Assembly: GCA_003695205.1 (NCBI GenBank) | Contig: RFIO01000073.1 | Coordinates: forward strand, 1-11,359 | Reading direction: 5' to 3' | DNA: 11,359 bases | Origin: Deltaproteobacteria bacterium | Lineage (GTDB): Bacteria > Desulfobacterota > Desulfuromonadia > Desulfuromonadales > Geothermobacteraceae | Shown: positions 1 through 5,773 of the stretch, in pieces | Position numbering within the stretch: position 1 is the stretch's first letter | Layout: every line of letters starts with the position of its first letter | Made by a program: the position numbers and the translations under genes | The notes under the pieces: model-generated | The model's input: the letters and a program-made list of their open reading frames with translations, nothing else | What the model was told of the DNA's origin: nothing | The model's database searches: none

Positions 1-77
<77 letters not shown>

Positions 78-84
78 AAAAAGA

Positions 85-118
85 CCAGGGGCCTGCCTGT
101 CGGCAGGCCCCTTTTTTT
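85..118 (+). terminator. Intrinsic terminator of tRNA-fMet
   Basis: A perfect 10-bp stem, GGGGCCTGCC (88-97) with GGCAGGCCCC (102-111), has a TGTC tetraloop and is followed by seven T (112-118). It lies 10 nt after the tRNA 3' end and is a textbook Rho-independent terminator. Confidence 0.95.
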
Positions 119-159
119 GTCATTCCTCCACCGATCCTCCATCGAATCGATCCCGGTGC

Positions 160-165
160 TATAAT
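160..165 (+). promoter_or_regulatory. Possible -10 element (TATAAT)
   Basis: A perfect TATAAT hexamer sits between the tRNA terminator and the small gene at 282. No good -35 lies 16-18 bp upstream, so it would be a weak or activator-dependent promoter. If used, transcription would start near 172 and give a leader of about 110 nt containing the inverted repeat at 245-265. Confidence 0.35.
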
Positions 166-244
166 GGGACTGTGTAACGGTCTTGCCGACGGCAGGAACC
201 GCTGCAGCCTCCGCCCCGCCCCGGCCGCCGGCACCTAGCGCTGG

Positions 245-265
245 CTTTCGCACCATGTGCGAAAG
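245..265 (+). repeat. Perfect 9-bp inverted repeat in a leader
   Basis: CTTTCGCAC (245-253) and GTGCGAAAG (257-265) are perfectly complementary around a 3-nt spacer. The repeat ends 3-5 nt before the Shine-Dalgarno of the gene at 282. It could be an operator or an mRNA hairpin next to the ribosome site. The sequence does not distinguish the two. Confidence 0.6.
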
Positions 266-281
266 GGAAAGGAGAAGAGTC

Positions 282-482
282 ATGGGACGCAAGTACGTTA
301 TCTGCCATGAACGGACCACCGGCGATGCCCCGGACTGCGGTGCCGTTTTCAGCTCGGAAGATGAACGCGAGCTGCTGGAAATGGCAGTACGGCACGGCAT
401 CAACGTCCACGGCCATGCCAACACGGAGAGCTACCGCGAGGAAATGAAAGCCCGTTTCCGTGAAGGCAACCCGCCATCCTGA
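282..482 (+). CDS. Small Cys/His protein, DUF1059-like
   Basis: Encodes a soluble 66-residue protein. The start at 282 is chosen because AAAGGAG (268-274) lies 7 nt upstream. A longer in-frame reading from 183 lacks a ribosome site and begins with low-complexity Ala/Pro sequence. Visible features are an N-terminal strand with Cys (YVICHE), a second Cys in PDCGAVF followed by an acidic helix (SSEDERELLEMAVRH), and then HGINVHGH. The pattern of two early cysteines, a helix, and a late His-Gly motif near VHG resembles the DUF1059 family of small predicted metal-binding proteins, which are of unknown function. The match is from memory of the family pattern and is not certain. It stands alone between two terminator-like hairpins, so it is probably monocistronic. 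No function can be assigned. Confidence 0.8.
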   Translation: MGRKYVICHERTTGDAPDCGAVFSSEDERELLEMAVRHGINVHGHANTESYREEMKARFREGNPPS

Positions 483-506
483 CAGGCATCTCCCGATTCT
501 GTGTTG

Positions 507-536
507 ACGCCCGGGCTCCGTTCCGGGCGTTCTTGT
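507..536 (+). terminator. Probable terminator after the DUF1059-like gene
   Basis: ACGCCCGG (507-514) pairs perfectly with CCGGGCGT (523-530) around an 8-nt loop, followed by TTCTTGT. The T-tract is interrupted, so termination may be partial. It lies 25 nt past the stop codon at 480-482. Confidence 0.55.
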
Positions 537-557
537 GTTGATTGCGAAGGAAAACCA

Positions 558-586
558 TTGCTTTTTGCTCATCGAGCCGGAACAAT
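558..586 (+). promoter_or_regulatory. Weak sigma-70 promoter candidate for the Sel1 gene
   Basis: TTGCTT (558-563) and AACAAT (581-586) are separated by 17 bp. They match the consensus at 3/6 and 4/6. Transcription would begin near 593, leaving a 24-nt leader to the GTG start at 617. The position is plausible but the hexamers are poor. Confidence 0.25.
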
Positions 587-604
587 AGGGGACAGTTTCC
601 AATG

Positions 605-610
605 AGGAGG
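605..610 (+). promoter_or_regulatory. Shine-Dalgarno that decides a GTG start
   Basis: AGGAGG lies 6 nt upstream of GTG 617 and is the strongest ribosome site near this gene. It falls inside the coding frame if ATG 602 is used instead, and ATG 602 has only AGGGG about 11 nt upstream. It therefore favours 617 as the true start. Confidence 0.6.
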
Positions 611-616
611 GGTCGT

Positions 617-1489
617 GTGAGACACTGCCTGATCTTCCTGCTTCTGGCCCTGTTGCTGTCACCCCTGAGCGGCATGGCCGAAGAGACCGACAACGACAGG
701 GACGTCCTGCTCCGCATGGCCGAAAAAGGTGACCCTGCGGCACAGTTCACACTCGGCCTTGCCCTGCAGACCGGTCGTGACCGGGAAAAAAATCCGGCCC
801 AGGCCGCCGAGTGGTATCGGCGCGCCGCCGAACAGGGTTTTCTCAACGCCCAGTACAATCTGGCCGTCCTCTACCTCAACGGCGAGGGCGTCGCCGCCGA
901 TGCCGTACAGGCGGCCTACTGGTTCGAACAGGCGGGCAAGCAGGGGATGGTCAAGGCCCAGTTCAACCTCGGAATGCTCTACCTGGGCGAGCGCGGCCTG
1001 CCGGAGGACCCGGCCCGGGCGGCGCTGTGGCTGAAGAAGGCCGCCGACCAGGGGCACGCCGGTGCCATGTTTTCCCTCGCCGGGCTCTATGCCACGGGCA
1101 GGGGCGTACCAGAGGATCGGCAGGAAGCGATCCGCCTCTACCGCCTGGCCGCCGACAAGGGAGAGATCGGCTCCTGGTGCAATCTCGGCAACATTTACGC
1201 CGACAGCAGCAGTCCTCTGCACGACCAGTACCGGGCCTTCGAGTGCTACCAGACCGGCGCCAGTCTGGGAGACGCCGTCGCCCAGTACAATCTCGGCATC
1301 ATGTACCTGCAGGGGCGCGGCACCCTCAAAAACCGAGCCATGGCCTGGGCCTGGTTTCGCTTGGCCGGTGACAACGGCTACTCCGACGCCGAGGGCATTC
1401 TGAACAAACTGGAACAGCTGCTCGACGAGACCGAAAAGGCCATGGCCCGGGTCGAATACGAGAACCTTCAGCGGCAACTGCAGCAATAA
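617..1489 (+). CDS. Exported Sel1-repeat (SLR) protein
   Basis: Encodes 290 residues from GTG 617. ATG 602 is the alternative start and adds five residues. Residues 1-21 form a signal peptide (Arg-His, a Leu-rich core, then SGMA before EE), so the protein is probably periplasmic and cut after Ala21. Residues 39-254 are six consecutive Sel1-like repeats of exactly 36 residues, each following the pattern A-Q-x-N-L-G-x-x-Y-x-x-G...A-x-x-W-x-x-x-A-A-x-x-G. Repeat 5 is the most divergent (YADSSSPLHDQ, no Gly-Arg-Gly). The C-terminal 36 residues are charged and helical. Sel1 repeats are alpha/alpha solenoids that scaffold protein-protein contacts, and exported ones are often linked to envelope or signalling complexes. 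No enzymatic domain is present. The c-di-GMP gene begins 98 bp downstream with no convincing terminator between, so the two may be co-transcribed. The binding partner is unknown. Confidence 0.93.
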   Translation: MRHCLIFLLLALLLSPLSGMAEETDNDRDVLLRMAEKGDPAAQFTLGLALQTGRDREKNPAQAAEWYRRAAEQGFLNAQYNLAVLYLNGEGVAADAVQAAYWFEQAGKQGMVKAQFNLGMLYLGERGLPEDPARAALWLKKAADQGHAGAMFSLAGLYATGRGVPEDRQEAIRLYRLAADKGEIGSWCNLGNIYADSSSPLHDQYRAFECYQTGASLGDAVAQYNLGIMYLQGRGTLKNRAMAWAWFRLAGDNGYSDAEGILNKLEQLLDETEKAMARVEYENLQRQLQQ

Positions 1490-1543
1490 TCCGGGACAGG
1501 CTGCTCTCCCCCCCGATTCTATCCTTAAGCTTCTGAGCGGCAG

Positions 1544-1582
1544 CTCCGATATGGAAGATGTAGCATTCCACCATCGGAGAGG
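1544..1582 (+). promoter_or_regulatory. Hairpin covering the ribosome site of the GGDEF-EAL gene
   Basis: CTCCGAT (1544-1550) pairs with ATCGGAG (1573-1579). Inside it, TGGAA (1552-1556) pairs with TTCCA (1566-1570), leaving a 1 x 2 internal loop and a 9-nt terminal loop. The GGAG of the Shine-Dalgarno (1576-1579) is in the 3' arm, so folding would hide most of the ribosome site. The arrangement is seen directly. Its use as a translational control is inferred. Confidence 0.5.
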
Positions 1583-1587
1583 CCGCC

Positions 1588-4077
1588 ATGCGCCAAGACG
1601 AACTGAACATCCTGCTGGTCGAAGATCACCGGGCCGCCGCTGAACTGGTGCGCAGGCAGCTGTCCTCCTGCCGTGATTTTCGCTTTCACCTCACCCTGGC
1701 CGACCGGCTCACGACGGCTCTGGCACTGGTCCGCAGACGCCGGTTCGACGCCGTTCTGCTCGACCTCGGCCTGCCGGACGCCATGGAGGACGAGGCATTC
1801 GAAAAACTTCACCAGCGGGCCCCCGACCTGCCTGTCATCATTCTCAGCGGCCAGGACGACCGGGAACGAGCGGTCCACCTTGTGGGTGCCGGTGCCCAGG
1901 GTTACCTGGTCAAAGGCAACTTCGACGCCAACAGCCTGGCCACGACCATCCGCTACTCGATCGAGCGCCACAAACTGCTCAGGGCGGTACGGGAAAGCAG
2001 CGAGGAAGCCCTGACCACCGGCACCCGGCTTCAGGCCCTGGTCCAGCACAATGTCGATGCCATCATTGTCCTCGACGACCGCGACAGTATCTGCTTCGCC
2101 AACCCGGCGGCCGAGGAACTGTTCGGCTCGAGCGCCGAACAGCTGGTCGGCACCCCGTTTATTTATCCGCTGCGAAGCGACGGCCTGGGAGAAATCGAAT
2201 TTCTCGGACGAGGCGGGCTGCCGGTGGTGGTGGAAGGACGTAGCGCCGACATCGACTGGGACGGGCAGCCGGCCCGGCTGGTCACCCTGCGCAATATAAC
2301 CGGGCGCAAGCAGCTCGAACGCAAGATCGCCTCGGAGCGCGGATTTTTGCAGCGCGTGGTCGACGGCGTCCTCGATCCGATCCTGGTTACCGACCTCGAT
2401 TGCCGCGTGCGCCTGCGCAACGCTCCCGCCCTGAAGCTGCTCGGCGACAGGGGTGAGGAAGACTGGCCCTTGCGCTGTCAGCACGGCGGCGGGCACGAAA
2501 CCCGCCGGTGCACATCGGGGCGTGAATGCGTCCTCGACCGGGTCAGGCGCAGCGGCGAACCCGAACGCCACATCGTCGAGCACCGGTTCACCGATGGGGA
2601 GATTCGCCATTTTGAAGTGGAATACACGCCCCTGCGCTCGGACGACGGCGCGCTGCAGGGCGTCATCGAAGCCTCAAGGGATGTCACCGACCGCATCCGT
2701 ACCGAACTGAAACTGCAGGAGAATCAGCAGGCGCTTGAACACCTGGCCCTGCACGACCCACTGACCAGCCTGCCGAATCGCAACCTCTTCATGGACCGCC
2801 TGCGCCAGGGCATTTCCAAGGCGCGACGCCACAAACGGCAGCTGGCGCTGATGTTCATCGACCTTGACCGGTTCAAGAACGTCAACGACACCCTGGGGCA
2901 CTCGAGCGGCGACTGCTACCTGCAGGAGATCGCCGCCCGACTTGGCGGATGCGTTCGTTCATCCGACACCGTCGCCCGACTTGGCGGTGACGAGTTCGTC
3001 CTTTTGCTCGAGGAGGTGCAGGACCGGAACTCGGTGGCGCGCATGGCGCGTAATTTCCTGCGCGTCATCGCCGACAGCCTGGCCCTGGAAGGGCACGAAC
3101 TCTTCCCGAGCGCCAGCATCGGCATCAGCATGTTCCCGGAGGACGCCGACTGCGCCGAAGACCTGATGAAATGCGCCGACGCCGCCATGTATCAGGCCAA
3201 GGACCACGGCCGCAACACCTTTCATTTCTACACGCCTGAGCTGCGCACGCGGGTGCAGGACCAGCTGGTCCTCGAATCCTCCCTGCGCCAGGCCCTGGAC
3301 CGTGACCAGTTCTGCCTTCACTTCCAGCCCCAGTTCAGCCTGACCAGGCGGCGGCCCGTCGGTCTGGAGGCCCTGGTTCGCTGGCAGCATCCGGAGCTCG
3401 GGATTATCCCGCCGGACCGCTTCATCCCACTGGCCGAGGAGACCGGCCTGATCGTACCAATCGGCGAATGGGTCCTGCGCACGGCCTGCCAGCATCACCG
3501 CGAATGGCTCGAATCAGGCATGCGTCCCATGCGCATGGCCGTCAATCTGTCACGACGTCAGTTTCGCCAGGCCAATCTGATCGAGCGGGTCGGCACCATT
3601 CTTGACGACACCGGCCTGCCGCCCGAATTTCTCGAGCTTGAAATCACTGAAAGCACCATCATGACCGACGTCAGCCAAGCCATTGCCACCATGCGCGCCC
3701 TGCGGGAAATGGGCGTCCATCTGGCCATCGACGATTTCGGTTCCGGCTATTCGAGCCTGAGCTGCCTGAAGCAGTTTCCCATTTCCAAGCTCAAAATCGA
3801 TCGCAGCTTCGTACGCGACCTGACATCAACCGGCGAAAATGCCGCCATCACCCGGGCGATCATTGCCCTGGCCCGCAGCCTGGACCTCGAAGTCGTCGCC
3901 GAGGGGATCGAATCGAAGGAACAGTTGCGCTTCCTGAAAAAACGTGGCTGCCATCACGGGCAGGGGTTCCTGTTCAGTCGGCCCTTGCCGGTGGCCCGCC
4001 TGGCCGAAATGGTCAGGGGCTGGGCACCGCGATTTTCCTTCGGTCGCCCCGCCCTGCAGCCGGCAGCCCTCAGCTGA
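1588..4077 (+). CDS. REC-PAS-PAS-GGDEF-EAL c-di-GMP regulator
   Basis: An 829-residue cytoplasmic response regulator predicted to make and/or break down cyclic di-GMP. The start is ATG 1588, with GGAGAGG 5 nt upstream. REC (about 6-125) has acidic pair E12/D13, phospho-acceptor D59, S87 and K109. The first PAS is about 145-245. The second (about 253-370) holds a Cys/His cluster (C297, H299, H303, C308, C314). GGDEF (about 383-548) has an intact active site at 466-470 and an RxxD product-inhibition site (457-460) five residues before it. EAL (about 560-815) keeps E594-A-L-V-R, N653, E685, D715-D716, K736, D738, E772 and Q792, the residues known for metal and substrate binding, so phosphodiesterase activity is expected. 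The net direction cannot be told from sequence. There are no transmembrane segments, and no histidine kinase is nearby, so the phosphodonor is unknown. Confidence 0.96.
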   Translation: MRQDELNILLVEDHRAAAELVRRQLSSCRDFRFHLTLADRLTTALALVRRRRFDAVLLDLGLPDAMEDEAFEKLHQRAPDLPVIILSGQDDRERAVHLVGAGAQGYLVKGNFDANSLATTIRYSIERHKLLRAVRESSEEALTTGTRLQALVQHNVDAIIVLDDRDSICFANPAAEELFGSSAEQLVGTPFIYPLRSDGLGEIEFLGRGGLPVVVEGRSADIDWDGQPARLVTLRNITGRKQLERKIASERGFLQRVVDGVLDPILVTDLDCRVRLRNAPALKLLGDRGEEDWPLRCQHGGGHETRRCTSGRECVLDRVRRSGEPERHIVEHRFTDGEIRHFEVEYTPLRSDDGALQGVIEASRDVTDRIRTELKLQENQQALEHLALHDPLTSLPNRNLFMDRLRQGISKARRHKRQLALMFIDLDRFKNVNDTLGHSSGDCYLQEIAARLGGCVRSSDTVARLGGDEFVLLLEEVQDRNSVARMARNFLRVIADSLALEGHELFPSASIGISMFPEDADCAEDLMKCADAAMYQAKDHGRNTFHFYTPELRTRVQDQLVLESSLRQALDRDQFCLHFQPQFSLTRRRPVGLEALVRWQHPELGIIPPDRFIPLAEETGLIVPIGEWVLRTACQHHREWLESGMRPMRMAVNLSRRQFRQANLIERVGTILDDTGLPPEFLELEITESTIMTDVSQAIATMRALREMGVHLAIDDFGSGYSSLSCLKQFPISKLKIDRSFVRDLTSTGENAAITRAIIALARSLDLEVVAEGIESKEQLRFLKKRGCHHGQGFLFSRPLPVARLAEMVRGWAPRFSFGRPALQPAALS

Positions 4078-4108
4078 CATCCGCCAAATTGCGTCAACAA
4101 CCGACCCT

Positions 4109-4153
4109 GCGTGTCATTGGTGCCCACCTTGAGTGTGCCACTGACACGCTTTT
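4109..4153 (+). terminator. Candidate terminator after the GGDEF-EAL gene
   Basis: GCGTGTCA (4109-4116) pairs perfectly with TGACACGC (4142-4149). After one mismatch, TGG (4118-4120) pairs with CCA (4138-4140). Four T follow (4150-4153). The loop is long (17 nt) and the T-tract short, so it may be only a weak terminator. It begins 32 nt past the stop codon. Confidence 0.4.
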
Positions 4154-4308
4154 GGGCTCCTTCGCGACAAGGTCCGCGCTTCCGGGCAGCGTCCGCATCC
4201 TTCAGCGCGAGCCACACCGGCCGTCATTCCGGAGACTTGCGGCCGTGAGCGAATTTTCATCAATTTTTCGCGGACTTCGGCACGTTTGATGCTCAATCTC
4301 ACCGCAGA

Positions 4309-4338
4309 TTGACAGCGCAGCCAGAGAGCTGACAAACT
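4309..4338 (+). promoter_or_regulatory. Promoter candidate for the small exported protein
   Basis: A perfect TTGACA -35 (4309-4314) is present. The best -10 at 18 bp spacing is CAAACT (4333-4338), matching only 3 of 6 positions. It is well placed, about 50 bp before the start codon, but the -10 is weak. Confidence 0.25.
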
Positions 4339-4388
4339 TGAAACGATTGTGCAGTGAAGTTGTTGCGGGAGGGGAAAGGAGACATGCG

Positions 4389-4685
4389 ATGCGGTATCTG
4401 CTCCTGGCCCTGTTTCTGCTGATCTTCTTCCTGGCACCGGCCCTGGCCGATGACGGCGGCAATCACGGCGGAGAAGGTGTCAGCAAGAACTACCGGCTTC
4501 TGTCTGACACCCTCGCCTGCCCCCTGCCCAAAGATCTGAATCTATCGAGAGACGGAGACCTCGACTCGCGCGTCCGGCTGGCCCTGAGCAGCCGACTGGT
4601 ACAGCCGCCCGCCGAAGAAGCCGAGGAACTGGATCGTATCGAGCGTATCAGCATCTTCATTGGGCTGCGCTGCCTTCTCGACTGA
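4389..4685 (+). CDS. Small exported protein of unknown function
   Basis: Encodes 98 residues. ATG 4389 is chosen because AAGGAG (4376-4381) lies 7 nt upstream and because the protein then begins directly with a signal peptide: MRYLLLALFLLIFFLAPALA, predicted cleavage before DDGG. The mature chain is about 78 residues, acidic and hydrophilic. It begins with a Gly/His-rich patch (DDGGNHGGEG). Two cysteines, one in LACPLP and one in GLRCLLD near the C-terminus, could form a disulfide after export. I do not recognise the family. It is probably monocistronic, between the gap at 4078-4388 and a strong terminator. The signal peptide, ribosome site and terminator support it as a real gene despite its size. 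Confidence 0.8.
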   Translation: MRYLLLALFLLIFFLAPALADDGGNHGGEGVSKNYRLLSDTLACPLPKDLNLSRDGDLDSRVRLALSSRLVQPPAEEAEELDRIERISIFIGLRCLLD

Positions 4686-4709
4686 TCCCCCCACAGACAC
4701 AGTGACAAA

Positions 4710-4745
4710 GGGGCCGCATGTCCCGTGACATGCGGCCCCTTTTTT
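4710..4745 (+). terminator. Strong intrinsic terminator between convergent genes
   Basis: A perfect 13-bp stem (4710-4722 with 4727-4739) has a CCGT loop and is followed by six T (4740-4745). It ends the gene at 4389-4685. On the other strand the same stem is followed by TTTG, so it may also stop transcripts leaving cheV, which ends at 4777. Confidence 0.93.
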
Positions 4746-4776
4746 ATCAGACCGGTTGTCCGTTGGCGATGACTGC

Positions 4777-5730
4777 TCAGCCCTTCGCCCCGAACAGGAA
4801 ACCGTCGATCATCTCCACCAGTTCGGGAATCTGCGGTTTGGTAACATAGCCGTTGGCACCAACCTGGTCACACTTCTCCGCCATCTGTTCATTGATCAGC
4901 GACGAGAACATCACGACCTTGAGATCTTTCAGGTTGAGCTGCTCCCGCACCCGGCGGCACAGGGTCAGGCCGTCCATTTGCGGCATTTCGATGTCGGATA
5001 TCACCAGGTGCAGCTGGTCACCCAGTGATTCGCCATGCTGTTTGTACAGCTCGGCAATGCGATCGTAACAATCCTTGCCGTTGTCGAAGGTCTCCAGGTT
5101 GACATAGCCGGAACCGTTCAGAACATTGGTGATACCAGCACGGATAAGCGCAGAATCCTCGGCCAGCATGATCCGTTTCTGCTGTCGCGTCTCGGGGCTG
5201 GCATATTCCGTTGCGCCCTGCGCCTGGTCGTATGCCATGCCGGCCTCGGGGTCGATCTCGGCCACAACGTACTCGAGATCGAGGATCAGGATTTCGCGGT
5301 CCTCGATGTGAATGCTGCCGGTAAAACGCGGCTGGTACTGGTCGAGAAAGACCGAGAAAGGCTGCACCTGCTCCCAGGAGACCCGGTGTATCTGGTTGAC
5401 ACCATCGACCAGGAAGCCGTTCACCAGGCCGTTAAATTCGCACACCAGCACCACCTGCCGGTCGTTCTCGCCCACCTGGCGCTCGTTTTTGATTTCGACA
5501 TGCTTGCGGGTATCGACCAGGGGGATGGTGCGACCGCGCAGCAGCAGGGTGCCGAGGACCGACGGATGGGTGTCGGGCAGGCGGGTCACCTGCTCGGCAT
5601 CGTAGGTGATGATCTCCCGCAGCTTGTGGACGTTGATGCCGAAAGCCTGACCGCCGAGGTAGAACTCGATGATCTCCATCTCGTTGCTGCCGCTTTCGAG
5701 CAGAATTTCCTGGCGTTGAACGTTTTCCAT
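4777..5730 (-). CDS. cheV: Chemotaxis coupling protein CheV (CheW-REC)
   Basis: Encodes 317 residues. The start is supported by AGGAGA (complement of 5738-5743), 7 nt upstream. Residues about 17-160 are a CheW-like coupling domain (EFYLGGQAFGINVHKLREII, LLLRGRTIPLVD, LDLEYV). Residues about 186-313 are a receiver domain with E191/D192, phospho-acceptor D246 (ISDIEMP), S276/S277 and K298. This CheW-REC order defines CheV, which links chemoreceptors to CheA and whose phosphorylation by CheA tunes receptor output. It lies 43 bp downstream of a chemoreceptor gene on the same strand, with no terminator between, so the two are probably co-transcribed and this CheV may serve that receptor. No cheA, cheY or cheW is in the window. 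Confidence 0.96.
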   Translation of the reverse strand: MENVQRQEILLESGSNEMEIIEFYLGGQAFGINVHKLREIITYDAEQVTRLPDTHPSVLGTLLLRGRTIPLVDTRKHVEIKNERQVGENDRQVVLVCEFNGLVNGFLVDGVNQIHRVSWEQVQPFSVFLDQYQPRFTGSIHIEDREILILDLEYVVAEIDPEAGMAYDQAQGATEYASPETRQQKRIMLAEDSALIRAGITNVLNGSGYVNLETFDNGKDCYDRIAELYKQHGESLGDQLHLVISDIEMPQMDGLTLCRRVREQLNLKDLKVVMFSSLINEQMAEKCDQVGANGYVTKPQIPELVEMIDGFLFGAKG

Positions 5731-5773
5731 AGGGTTGTCTCCTGTATTCTCGAGTCTTTGGATAGTATTTCTC

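Larger units (their letters stand above)
4078..4388. other. Gene-free 311-bp gap
   Basis: No open frame here has both a ribosome site and a recognisable product. Overlapping minus-strand frames look like random Arg/Ser-rich translations. The gap contains a hairpin with a short T run (4109-4153) and an isolated perfect -35 (4309-4314). Nothing else was recognised. Confidence 0.6.

Noticed and set aside
659..1486. 275-codon minus-strand frame opposite the Sel1 gene
   Set aside because: It mirrors the 36-residue repeat period of the real gene and has no features of its own.
1490..1587. c-di-GMP riboswitch (GEMM) upstream of the GGDEF-EAL gene
   Set aside because: The expected conserved GEMM core elements are not present. 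Only a simple hairpin over the ribosome site is seen.
1525..2610. 361-codon minus-strand frame opposite the REC-PAS region
   Set aside because: It overlaps clearly conserved REC and PAS coding sequence, and no recognisable motif or ribosome site was seen.
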